From Calamus simplicifolius (Eukaryota > Streptophyta > Magnoliopsida > Arecales > Arecaceae): 64,000 nt of DNA. A program made the position numbers and the translations under genes. The notes under the pieces are model-generated. The model had not been told where the DNA came from and did no database searches. It saw only the letters and a program-made list of their open reading frames with translations. The DNA lies in contig UESW01001596.1 in assembly GCA_900491605.1 (NCBI GenBank), positions 88,796 to 152,795 on the forward strand. Reading direction: 5' to 3'. Shown piece by piece: positions 43,094-53,596 of this stretch. Every line of letters begins with the position of its first letter. Position 1 is the stretch's first letter.

Positions 43094-43123
43094 CTCCCTA
43101 TACTCGAACCTACGCTTCGAACT

Positions 43124-43136
43124 AGGGAGTGAGGGG
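43124..43136 (+). other. Polypurine tract of E2
   Basis: AGGGAGTGAGGGG followed by CATG and then the 3' LTR. Confidence 0.85.
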
Positions 43137-43140
43137 CATG

Positions 43141-44124
43141 TGTTGAGGGATAAAATTATTACGCATCAATAATCGTGTACGCGGCTAAGGTTAGCCCCGA
43201 TTTCTGCTCGCTGTGAGATATTCGCCAGGGACAAGTCAGCCTCGGTAGATCGGAACGCCCTAGCCCCTCACCGAGCCAGGGATTCTTGAGGTGCGGACCT
43301 CATTTTCTGGCTCCTCCAGCTGACCTATCTTGTTTCTCGGCCTCAGCCGAGCTATCGACTGTCGCCTTTCGGCTCCTTTCTCGACCCTAGCCGAGCTATT
43401 GTCTATCGCCTTCCGGCTCCTTCAGTCGACTTATCTTGTTCCTCGGCCCCAGCCAAGCTATCAACTATTGCCTTTCGGCTCCTCCAGCCAACCTATCTTG
43501 TTTCTCGGCCCTAGCCGAGCTATCTCGCTTATTGGCCTCGCCTGCCAAGCTGTCCCTATAGCTCGGCCCAGTCCGAGTGATATCAACCCCCTCTGCGGAA
43601 TTCGGCGCTATCAACCCCGGAAAGCTTAAATCCTTAATATTCAAAACAGGAATCATATCTGAAAGTGGCCTAGAGCCTTGGGGCCTATGCTATTTGAAAG
43701 TGGCCTAGGGCCTTGGGGCCTATGCTCCCACCAAATCCCAAGACATTAACAAACTCTCCCAGGTGATCCTCTATAAATACCACAGCTCTAGACCCCCTGA
43801 GGTACGCGGTCTCCCCTTGCGCACTGGCTCACTCTCTCTCTCTCCCTCTCTCTGCCTTTGCTTCCACCATTACCACTCCGCTCGGAGCCCTTGAAGGAAA
43901 CTCTCCGGCGAGAGCCTTCTCCTCATTTCTGTCGACTGTTGATCTAGCCTTCTCCTCATTTCTATCGACTGTTGATCTCCACTGACTTGAGCGTCGAGGG
44001 TCTTCCGCAGAGGGCCACCCCCAACGCCTTCTCGCGTGAGGACTGTCTTGCAGGTCCGTCCAAGAGAAAGCCCGTCTCGAAGCCCTTTCGCGCCCGATTC
44101 AGAGGACAAATTTCAGCAGCAACA
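43141..44124 (+). repeat. E2 3' LTR
   Basis: 984 bp, beginning TGTTGAGGG and ending AGCAACA. Compared with the 5' LTR it lacks about 120 bp just before TATA. It has two short tandem duplications: GAAAGTGGCCTAG... (43660-43725) and CCTTCTCCTCATTTCT (43914-43975). Confidence 0.93.
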
Positions 44125-44420
44125 AGACTTATCCTCTCGACCAGGATGGAAAGGAACCTCCGGGCCACCAGTGACCTCCACGGCCACAACTCTTGCCAGT
44201 TGATAGACGTCTCCTGCCAGCTGATAGACGTCGCCATGGGAGAGAGTGGGGAACTGGGAACTGCTCCTTGATGGGCTCCAGCAATGCGATCTCAAGCCCA
44301 TTGTTCGCCTCGTGCCCCTGCTCCGCCTTGAACCTCTTGGTTCCTGTTTCATTCGTTCTCTATTTTCTTCTTCTGTTACATGAGCAAATACCTCTCACAT
44401 TTATAAGAGTCATTTCCTTT
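44125..44420 (+). mobile_element. Small copia/TRIM-like fragment, right of E2
   Basis: 44126-44275 repeats the left-flank fragment 27885-28006. It then continues to TCTATTTTCTTCTTCTG and AAATACCTCTCACATTTAT, which matches the inverted LTR-like unit at 27461-27486. Confidence 0.5.
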
Positions 44421-46786
44421 CATTTATCATTATTTAAGAAAACTAAAAAATATTTAAGAGTCAATTACAAAAAAACTGAATCATTTTATCTTTTCAAAAT
44501 AACTCTTTCATTCTCCCATAAAGCCTTCGGTTTTTTTTTTTTTTTTTTTTCAAGAGTAACTTTTCCCATGAAGTCTTCAGTTTTTTTATTAAAACCAGTT
44601 TAATATTTCAACAAAGTCAACACATGAATGTGGAATTAAGAATTATTGCTTTTATGTCAAATGTACTCCGAAATGGTAGAAAGCCTTTCAGTTATATATA
44701 TCAACTTTTTGTCAGCTCCCTGTTATTTTCCTAAACATATAAACCATCATTTTTAGGAAACACCATGTATTTATGTATGCAATATATCATTTCAAACTGA
44801 TAAATCAAGTTCATAGAATCATTTCTAAGTTGTTCCAAGTTTACTTAAAATTCTCTTCTTGAAGACAGTTTATGAGACACTCAGCTGCTACAAATTGTTG
44901 GTGTGCGAGCTAGCTACCCATAGGCTACAAAATGTTGGTGCTATACGCAATATAAAATTTTTAAGCATTACTCGACTTTAATTGTTCATCTATTTCACTC
45001 TCCAAAATATCGGTGATTTTGGCAAGCATCTTGCATTTGGACCGGGAGAATTTGCTTTAGCTGTTAGAATGGAAACTACAGCAAAAGAATTAACCTGATC
45101 CATGCGATACAATGTCACAAGAAGTAGGCATTTTAATCTTATCTGTTAACTTGAGCGAAAAATTAGTACTTGACCAATATTTTTACTACCAAATTAGAAG
45201 ATGAATATGTTTCAATTCACATAGATGTTGGCACACCCGGGACAGAACCTTGACATCTTTTTAAGCATTATGTTGTTAATTAGAGTCCACAACCAGAAGG
45301 ACAAACTGAAGGCTGGGGAAGACATGAGCACTGTGAGAAGCCGCTTCTGAAACTCTTGGATGTACTTTCCCATCTTTTAGAGAACTTTGACGAGAAATAT
45401 ACTACAAAAAGTTCAGAATAGAGCAAGAGAACACCACGTGCATGACATGCATGGCTGGAACCCTGCTGGATGATTTTATTGTTCATCCTTCTCATGTTCT
45501 TCTTCTTCACCGCTGCCTGAGCTTTTATGAGAGTCGTTTGCTGTTGAACAACCAAGAGATCAACTATGGCAAATGCGTGATGACCAAAGGCCAGGCCAGT
45601 TAACAGTAAAATACGTATTTAAGCAACACCTCATATATTAACAATAAGATCTTAGAACATGTCATGCTACAGGCACATGGACCCATGCGCTTCAAAAAGT
45701 TCCATGTTTCTTTTAGCATAAAGAATTAACCCTTCATGAATATGATGCACTTGTGGAAGGAGATAGAATCAATAAATTTGTTCAGATGAGGAAAAAAGGC
45801 ACCGGCAACCTGAATCATAGCAAATAACAACCAATTTATATGGTGTAGTCTCTCCTTTACAGAGACTCTTCCATCACAAGATAAATTTTGTTTTGACCAC
45901 TTTTCGGATAATGCTAGCCCTCCTAATGAACGAAATTTTGGCTTTACTGGAAATCCCCATTAAGTAGGGGTCGAGATGAACATGTCTACTACTCTTTAGC
46001 CACGAGGTTACTAAACGTTATTATTGACATTTAAAGGTGAAATAAGACTGGGATTTTGTCAGATAAGATCACATAGTACCAGGGTGATTAAGTTGTTATT
46101 CAAGGCCTACTGTGGTGTGATGATTAGGCGAGAAAACCAGAAGCTTAGCGAACCATTTAATAAGAAAAATCAAAGATAAATTATTTTAACCATAATTACA
46201 TAAGAATTGAGCCGCTTATGCACTCATATTAGACATGAAGATTTGCTGCCTTTAACCTCATGTTGCTCATGGTAAACAAGAACGCAATCATCAGAAGATC
46301 TTTGGTGAACAGTTGTTTGGTGAAGGCTCAAATTAAATGCAAAATAATAGTCCAATGGAATCAACTTTGTAGGTCAGAATTTGACTTTAGCAATGTTAAT
46401 AGAGCCAGACGAAAAGGTTCTAAATCAAACTTTGTAACAATTTTAAATGTTTCACTGATTAGAAAAGATCCCAGGAGGCAGGTATAAGAAAAAGAGCACT
46501 TCCAGATTATAAGACACAGAGTACTACACTCTTCAAGAGAAATTCATTATAGCAGCTTGCGGTGGGACCTCAGATGCACTTTCTGCAAATCGAAGTCAAT
46601 TCATTGGGAAGACCATCCATTTATTATGGCTTTAATATATATATTAACTGCCCAGGCTTTATCATCGATATGGATTGGGGGTTGAGCTTCGTCAATCACC
46701 AAAGTGGAGGGAGATATTGCAAGAAGGCACATTTGCCAATTTCTTATAATTAACAAGAGGCCGAGGTAAGTTTTCACGTGGGAGGC
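44421..46786. other. No recognisable gene
   Basis: AT-rich DNA with a T-run at about 44529-44551. A 91-codon minus frame (45280-45555) and a 75-codon plus frame (46260-46487) show no family motif; I do not call them genes. Confidence 0.4.
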
Positions 46787-46796
46787 GTTTGTTATG

Positions 46797-47413
46797 GGTA
46801 TCCTTTTAGGATCATGGATCGTTCATAAAACGATAATGTAATCATTTCTCTAGGATGATCATTTCATTCTATCATCACCCTCAAACATCATGATCGAAGA
46901 TCATCCCATTGAATTAAATTTGGACTAAAATTTATAAACTAAAATATCATTTTTTTTATAATAAGTGTATTATAATAATAATAATTTATATACAATATGA
47001 CATATAAAATTAATATAATAATATATTATTATACTATAATATAATATATTAAATTATTCATAATACTACTATATTCTATTCTAATTTATTAAATCAGATT
47101 ATATTAAACTTATATCATCTATTAAAACATTATTATTATATATTATATAATATTACTAATATTTTATTTTTAATATAATATATAAGATGCAATATAATAT
47201 ATTATATATATAATACTATAGTATAATATAATGTACTATATTATATTATGTGTTATTAAATATAATAAAGATTATTTTAATATTTTATGATAGACATCTT
47301 GATTTTTAATGGTATACCAATATAGTGATGTTAGAACACTGCTAATTTTTTATCACTTTGATATATCGTATCAAACATAATGATTTTTGTTCACTAGAGA
47401 TCATATCCCCCTA
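46797..47413. mobile_element. Possible MITE-like AT-rich element
   Basis: The left edge GGGTATCCTTTTAGGATCAT and right edge GAGATCATATCCCCC are loosely complementary, and the interior is extremely AT-rich with no frame. The terminal repeats are imperfect, so this is tentative. Confidence 0.25.
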
Positions 47414-48165
47414 TAAGACTATAAAATTACCAATTGATGCAAGATAACCAAAATAATCCTAAAATAGTTGCCAAATGCCTATAAGGTTTCATGTAAAATT
47501 TGAGCTAGGGATATTAAAGTTAGCAAAGCCTTGGAAAAAAAAAATGAAAATATAATTTTTGATGTAACATTATTGCAAATCAGGAAATACCTAATTCATT
47601 GCTAGCCAGAAAATTCTGCTTCTTTTTGGAGTTTTCACTTATAAGTTTAGGAAATTGTACATAATACCTAATAAATAGATGATAAAAATTTAGCTATATT
47701 TCTGAATTTGACATATATCTATCTGCTCACTCTTATTAGCACATAAGAACTAAGAGAGTTATAGATTAAAATAATTTTTTTAGCCAAAGATTTAGATTGA
47801 ATACTTATAAGTTAAATATTTGGTGCAAATGGTTTGGTGAGGAAAAATAAAAGAAGTACAATAAAAAAATAAAAAATAAGAGAATATGAAAGGTTGCTAA
47901 TTTGGATTAAAAAAGCAATGCAATAAAGGGATAAAAAATTGAATACATGGAGAATAACTTTAGATGAAAGGGAAAAGAGGGGAAGAGATTTTTCCCAATA
48001 ATAAAGCTATTTTGATGGAGCCAACAAAGGAAAAAAAAAATTATGAAATTTTTTATAAGCATCCATCCATCTTCTATAGCAAAGCTTGCTCCATAAGATA
48101 AAAATATTAATAATTTTAAACATTGCCAAGGTTTGTAAAAAAATTTTGTTATGGAATATTCTTAA
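47414..48165. other. No recognisable gene
   Basis: AT-rich; possibly the degraded 3' part of the LINE that follows on the minus strand. Confidence 0.35.
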
Positions 48166-48169
48166 ATCT

Positions 48170-49146
48170 CTCTTGTTCTATATCCATCACATAAAAGATA
48201 TTATCATGTGGTCTCAATATTTTTGTAAATTTGGCTAGTACCTTCCTATTTTGCCACTTGGAATAAAGGCTATTTATGCTTAAAGTCATACCGCTCAACT
48301 TAAGGCAATAAATGAGGAACTTTCAAATAGCTTGAATAAAAAAACATTTAATGAACAAATGGTCAACTAATTTCTGATTGGCCCTACATAGCATACATCC
48401 AGAAATCAACTGCTGCATTATTCTGGTTTAAAGCTCTTTTGTATAAAAGTTTTTGAGAAGGGCTAGCCAAAAAAATATCTATATCTTCTTAGAAATGAAG
48501 TGCTCTAGACTTGGTTGTAAAAAGGATACTTGATACCTCTAAAGTTAATGGATTGATTGGAGACACCTAGTATTTCTACAAGGTTTTCAAATCAGCACAT
48601 TTGTTGATCCCAATAATTAAATAGATGCTAAGACACTTTGTAGCTACTGAAATAGCATGAATTTAGTAGAAGTAAAGAGGGCATATAGTTTAATTTTTCA
48701 CTACAACACTCTACTACTCTATACAAAGGCCATTGATAAGTATTTCTTGATATCTTAATCATATAAATCCTTAAACGAAAGGTGAGAGAGAGAGGGGTTA
48801 TCTAATTATCTTTCCAAAATTTAATAATTTCTTCTTTACTAAGGTAGAGGATATACAGTTTTAGAAGATATCTAGATCTTTACAAATATCCTTCCAGATT
48901 GGAGATGTATTCTAGAACCTTCTTTGTCCTTGCATTATAAATTAACATCTTGAGTAATAGGATTTTGAAATGAGTCTTTTCTAAGTGTCGTTCTCATCTA
49001 ACTACTTATTAAGGAACTTCCAAGTCCATTTGTTCAATGGAGATATATTCATATTACTAAGATGCCTTATACTAAGCCCTCCACCTTTTTCATCCATGCT
49101 GATAGATTTTCAGCTAACTAGATAGTGAAATCCACTAATTGAGTTA
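48170..49146 (-). pseudogene. L1-type LINE remnant (C-terminal region with zf-RVT)
   Basis: The minus strand, with many stops, shows DEKGGGLSIRHLSNMN followed by LNKWTWKFL (49100-49013), the usual post-RT block of plant L1 LINEs. Further on, FFWLALLKNFYTKEL, CMLC and DHLFIKC (about 48480-48310) form the zinc-binding RVT (PF13966-type) domain. The LINE is cut at 49147 by the CACTA terminus. Confidence 0.8.
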
Positions 49147-49164
49147 CACTACAAGATTTTTGGC

Positions 49165-49640
49165 TTTCAACAATGAATTTTTTTTATTGCTGAAAGTGCT
49201 AAAATCGTTGCGAAAAACTTTTCGCAATGAATTTATATTCGTTACCATTCGTTACAGAAAGTTGGTTGCTGAAGCTCAAATCACTACTTTTAGCAATGAA
49301 TACAATTCGTTATAGAAAGTCTACCTTTTGCAACGAAAACATTTCGTTGCGGAATCTAGAAAATTCATTGCTACTACTTTCAAAAAAAATACGATAATTC
49401 ATTACTGAAGTCGAGTTTCTGCAACAAATTTATTTTGGTTGCTGAAACAAAATTTGTTGCTAAATGTTTGCTGCAACGAATGTTTTTTAGTCAAATTTGT
49501 TACTGAATATGAGTTTCTGCAACGAACTTAGTTTCATTGCGGAAAAGGGATCGTTGCTAAATAAATTTATTTTCGTTGCAAATTCATTTAAAATTATTGC
49601 AATTATAACTTGTTCCTAATATTAAATTCGTTGTGGAAAG
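49165..49640. repeat. CACTA subterminal repeats
   Basis: More than a dozen copies of a short motif, TTCGTTGCGGAA / TTGCAACGAA and variants, in both orientations within 480 bp of the terminus. Arrays of this kind bind TnpA in En/Spm elements. Confidence 0.85.
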
Positions 49641-50819
49641 CCAAATTAGTTATGAATGACTCTAAATTAAAGTTCATGAAACTAAATAGCATTAATAAAT
49701 ACATCAACAAAGTTCAAAATCCAAAATACAACTGAAATGTTTTAAACCAAAGTAAAGTATTTGATATCAGCTTAGAAAAAGATAAAAGAGTGAACAATGC
49801 ATAGACAACTCAATCTCTCTCATCCAAGATGTCAGTGGAAGATACAACTCAATCTCTCTCATCCAAGATGTCAGTGGAAGATGAAGGTGGAGGGTTGCTC
49901 GACGATGTAACTTGTGAAGTCTCAATCGCAGTCATGCGGGCCATAACATTCTATAGCATTGAGGACATGGTGCCGATCTTTTCGTTGGCTTGCTGAAGTT
50001 GCTGAACAAGCTCATCATAAGAGGGTCGATTGACATTGTGGATTGCAGAAGATTCAACAAACTGTCTCTCCCCTAATTGACGACTAGTTTGAATACGTGA
50101 CCATCCTGAAGCATATGCTGATCGAGGCCCCAAAACCTTCTCCATAATTTGAAGGTCAGTGAGCTGGTTCTCTGAGTCATTCTTATATGTCATCATCTGG
50201 GCCTATCAGAGAAAAATATGAAATGAAAAAAAGATATCATTTCCATAACAATAATATGGATAAAACATCATAATTTAGAATTAAATACTTACATATTGGT
50301 CTCGACATATGTCGGATGTCCACTTGTCCGTCTTCTCGTCATGACGAAGCTCCTTCCAACTTTTGATATTATCAACAGCGACATTCCTATTGCGACGAAC
50401 ATGATGGTTTGTTGTTATCACTGATCCATTCTTAGTCTTTGTCTTTCTATTGCGGAGGTTCTTAATATTCTTCTCTCGCCTTTCCTATAATAAGAAAAGA
50501 GATAACTAATAACTTTGAAGCATGAAAATCTAGCAAATGAACACATAAGAAATTCATGACTCAATAAAACAATGTAATCAAATAATCATTCATGCCATTC
50601 TTTTGACCTCCAATTTTTGACTAAGAACTTCCAATCTTCAGGTTTACAATATGGATGAGGCTTTGCGTAAGCATCTGCATCTGAGAGCTTGTCCATCTCC
50701 TTTTGCAAGTACCAAGCATAAAACCTGTGCTTTTGTTGCTTCCAAGCCTCGTTTAATTGCTTGTCAATAATATCTCTTATCCTTTTATCTGTCAGATCAA
50801 TATCCCAATCATCCTAGAA

Positions 50820-52480
50820 GAAAATTAAATTAATTTATGAGAAGAGTATATCTTATCACATCCAAACATACTTTAACATTACAAACCAACTTTAAATAAA
50901 ACTTTTCAGAATGCAACCCACCTCTTCATTAGCACTATACGCTTGAAAAATGAAACCCTGCTGCAACACACTATATGCTTGGAAAATGAAACCTTGCTGT
51001 AACATCTCCAGATCAAAAAAACATCCCAATCTAGTAGTAGAATTTACATTTTGTGGATTTAACTTTTTTTGCTATTTATTCAAGAGATTTTTTTCTTATT
51101 CTTTTGGAACCATTGGTTTGTAGTGACCAAGTTATCAATACAGCCACTTGTGCTTTTTATGTTCTCCTTGACTGATCAGTGTTGTGCATTTCATTCATTG
51201 TTAATTTTGATGAGAAAAAACTGCACATTCCTTTAGTATCTAATTACAAGACATTCCATTATTAACTTTTATATGGATAATGCATGATTCTGGTATTAGT
51301 TAGTTGATTTGGTTGGTTCGCCATCGTCCCCAAAGTTTGGAGGATCTAGGCATGTGTCCAGATCAAGCTTGGAGAAAAATAATAAGATTAAGGGAATATG
51401 AATTCAAGAAGATAGTTTTGGGTGCTGCATGTCACATACGATAAGGTTCAAATAGTTACACGTTGCACTAGATCAGCAGGCACTTAATTAAGAAAGGGCT
51501 CCCAGTCCTTTGGTAATGTTTCTGCATAGCATGGAACTTAATTAAGAAAAGGCTCTTAGTCCTTTGGTAATGTTTCTGCATAGCCTGGCACACTTCATGC
51601 TACTGGCATTAAAAATTCCTTGCTTGAAAAGTCAAATAATTGAATATGTAAATTAAATGTCATAAGTCAACTAGTTCTACTAAAATTTCCACATCCATCA
51701 TTATTTATAAATTCGTTATCATATATCAATTAATCAAAACCATTAATTCTTTTACATTGGTTATTGGCATTGAAACAATAAAATTTAATAAATCAAAATG
51801 TAAGCATTATCTGAAATATCAAAGTTGTGGTTGTATGGTTTGTAAGCACTTCACACTTTGGTTGTATGGTTTGTAAGCACTTCACACTTTGAAACACCAT
51901 GCATAATGTGAACTAAAATTAACCAACTAATTGATAACTTAAGTTTAATCACATTTCACCCATGACTGCTAGTCGCTGGCGAAATTTGATTGGAGAATCA
52001 CATATGAGTTTTTCATCTGTTTTGCCTTCTACTCATCACTCTTTCCAGCTCCCAACTACCCATGTCACCCAATACACTGTGACTCTTCTCCAAACTCTGA
52101 AATTTCAAGTACCCATATGACTATATAACTTGGGTTCTTTCACAAAATTTGTCATCTTTCCCACATTCTATTTGTTATGCTAGGATGAATTTGCAGGATG
52201 AAAACAATCCATCCCCCCCCCCCTCCTCTCAACAAGTTACAAAGCAGAATTAATCATCTTTTTGGACAAAAGAAGAGTATCTCTTCAAAACACAATTGAA
52301 ACTCAACCTTATGTTGGTCCAAATAGTTGAAGTGTTCAGATCAATTTCATTTCAGTCCAATTTTGTTTCTTGATGCATGTATCCTGATGAATATGTTGGA
52401 TTACCCATTTAATTTCATGTGTTTACAGTCCTTAGTGTGGAAACATTCCTTTTATGATTCTTTTCTTCCTTCTTTGTTTT
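50820..52480. other. Gap between TnpA exons with three tandem duplications
   Basis: AT-rich, no gene. Near-perfect two-copy tandem duplications occur at 50935-51005 (36-bp period), 51482-51589 (54-bp) and 51829-51890 (31-bp). A C-run lies near 52213. Confidence 0.7.
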
Positions 52481-52484
52481 CTAG

Positions 52485-52769
52485 GTTGAATGTACGATGC
52501 CATCAATGAGTATGCACTTCTCCAAGGCAATCTACAACACTTTTGTTGAAGCAAATGGAATGATGTTAGAAAGAAAGCTTACAGTGCGAAAGAATGTTGC
52601 ATATTCTGCTGGGATTGATAATCCAGATGATGCCCATTCCTTCCCGATTTCTATGACTGTCAAGTTAGACAAGTTGGATTTCCATGTTGACCTTGAAGAT
52701 GATGCAGGATACATCAAATATGAAAATACAACTTTCTATGGAGCATGGGATTCTCAAAGTGACACCTAA
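52485..52769 (+). CDS. Unrecognised plus-strand exon inside the CACTA element
   Basis: An open frame of 95 codons (ATG at 52497) follows a strong pyrimidine tract and TTTCTAG acceptor at 52478-52484, and ends at TAA 52769. It reads as ordinary globular protein (MHFSKAIYNTFVEANG, RKLTVRKNVAYSAG, VKLDKLDFHVDLEDDAG). Its strand is opposite to TnpA and TnpD. I do not recognise the family. It may be a host gene exon captured by the transposon, or an older fragment in the intron. I cannot tell whether it is expressed. Confidence 0.4.
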   Translation, partial: VECTMPSMSMHFSKAIYNTFVEANGMMLERKLTVRKNVAYSAGIDNPDDAHSFPISMTVKLDKLDFHVDLEDDAGYIKYENTTFYGAWDSQSDT

Positions 52770-53596
52770 GTACATCATCCATTGACTCAACTTGAGACTC
52801 AAGTTTAATTGAATGTGTTACCAACAAATGGTTTTTTCCCATGTTAACAAACAAAATGAACTGCATATGCTAAATGATGAAAGTCCATTCTAATCACAAA
52901 CAACAACTTTTAAATCATAGAAAGTTCCATCTTTTACATGCAATAGTATCCCTTCTGGAATTGAATCAAAAGTTAACTATGTAAGCAAATCAACAATTTT
53001 TTTCTTTCTTATACTACTAAAATCGATTTTTTCTGAAAGTAGATATATAAAATGTCATTTTCTAAAAGTTGTAGTACATTACAGATCTCATCCACATTCA
53101 AACGATATTATAAGAAACTAGGACTTTTAAAGTAAAAGGACATACTACTGCCTTTTCACGTAGTGTCTGTTTTTCATGCTCAGGAATTTCCTCCACTCGC
53201 GATACTGAAAAGATGCTTCTTGTCGAGCAACAATCCCACAGCAATTGTTGAATTGGACTGCATTGTCACCAAGCGCCTGGCGAATGCCGAACTCAAACCT
53301 AAGAGGCAACTTAGCTTGCTTTGCAACTTCTCGAGCAGCAATGACTTTCAAATTTCTACTGCGTTTGTGACATTCTTCGAAGGAGCAGTACCTACAAAGA
53401 ATATAAGATAGTTAGGATATTGTTTATTTAAAAAAAGTAATAATATTTATATACCTTGTGAAGATTCTGAAGGAATAACAGTGCTCCCACTCGACATCCT
53501 CTGTTGAAGTAAAGAAATATATGATATGTTAGAAATCATGCATGATTATGGATAATAAGAACTTAAAGAAATATAACATATTACATAATTACTTAT

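Larger units (their letters stand above)
28032..44124 (+). mobile_element. Complete Tat-lineage Ty3/gypsy retrotransposon (E2)
   Basis: A 16.1-kb element flanked by the 5-bp target duplication AGACT (28027-28031 and 44125-44129). LTRs are 28032-29061 and 43141-44124. The order of PBS, gag, pol, palindromic array, antisense genes and PPT is the same as in E1, and the proteins are clearly of the same family. The LTR U3 parts differ, whereas the R/U5 ends (CGGAGGGTCTTCCGC...) are alike, so E1 and E2 are subfamilies. The 5' LTR begins TATTGAGG instead of TGTTGAGG, a point change in the terminal dinucleotide. Coding frames carry many single-base losses. Confidence 0.95.
49951..53405 (-). pseudogene. 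TnpA-like CACTA transposase gene (Transposase_24-type)
   Basis: The last two exons are clean. 50484-50293 (64 codons; ERREKNIKNLRNRKTKTKNG...WKELRHDEKTDKW) has acceptor TTATTATAG and donor TAT|GTAAGT. 50202-49951 (AQMMTYKNDSENQLTDLQIM ... ELVQQLQQANEKI) ends the protein in a coiled coil. Upstream, 50813-50590 encodes DLTDKRIRDIIDKQLNEAW ... YCKPEDWKFLVKNWRS, and 53405-53145 encodes LPLRFEFG, GDNAVQFNNCCGIVAR and REWRKF. Together these match the plant Ptta/En/Spm family. The donor after the 50590 exon is not obvious. A 2.3-kb intron-like gap (50814-53144) contains a foreign-looking plus-strand exon. Confidence 0.75.

Noticed and set aside
45280..45555. 91-codon minus-strand frame
   Set aside because: No recognisable domain, no splice or promoter support, composition like background.
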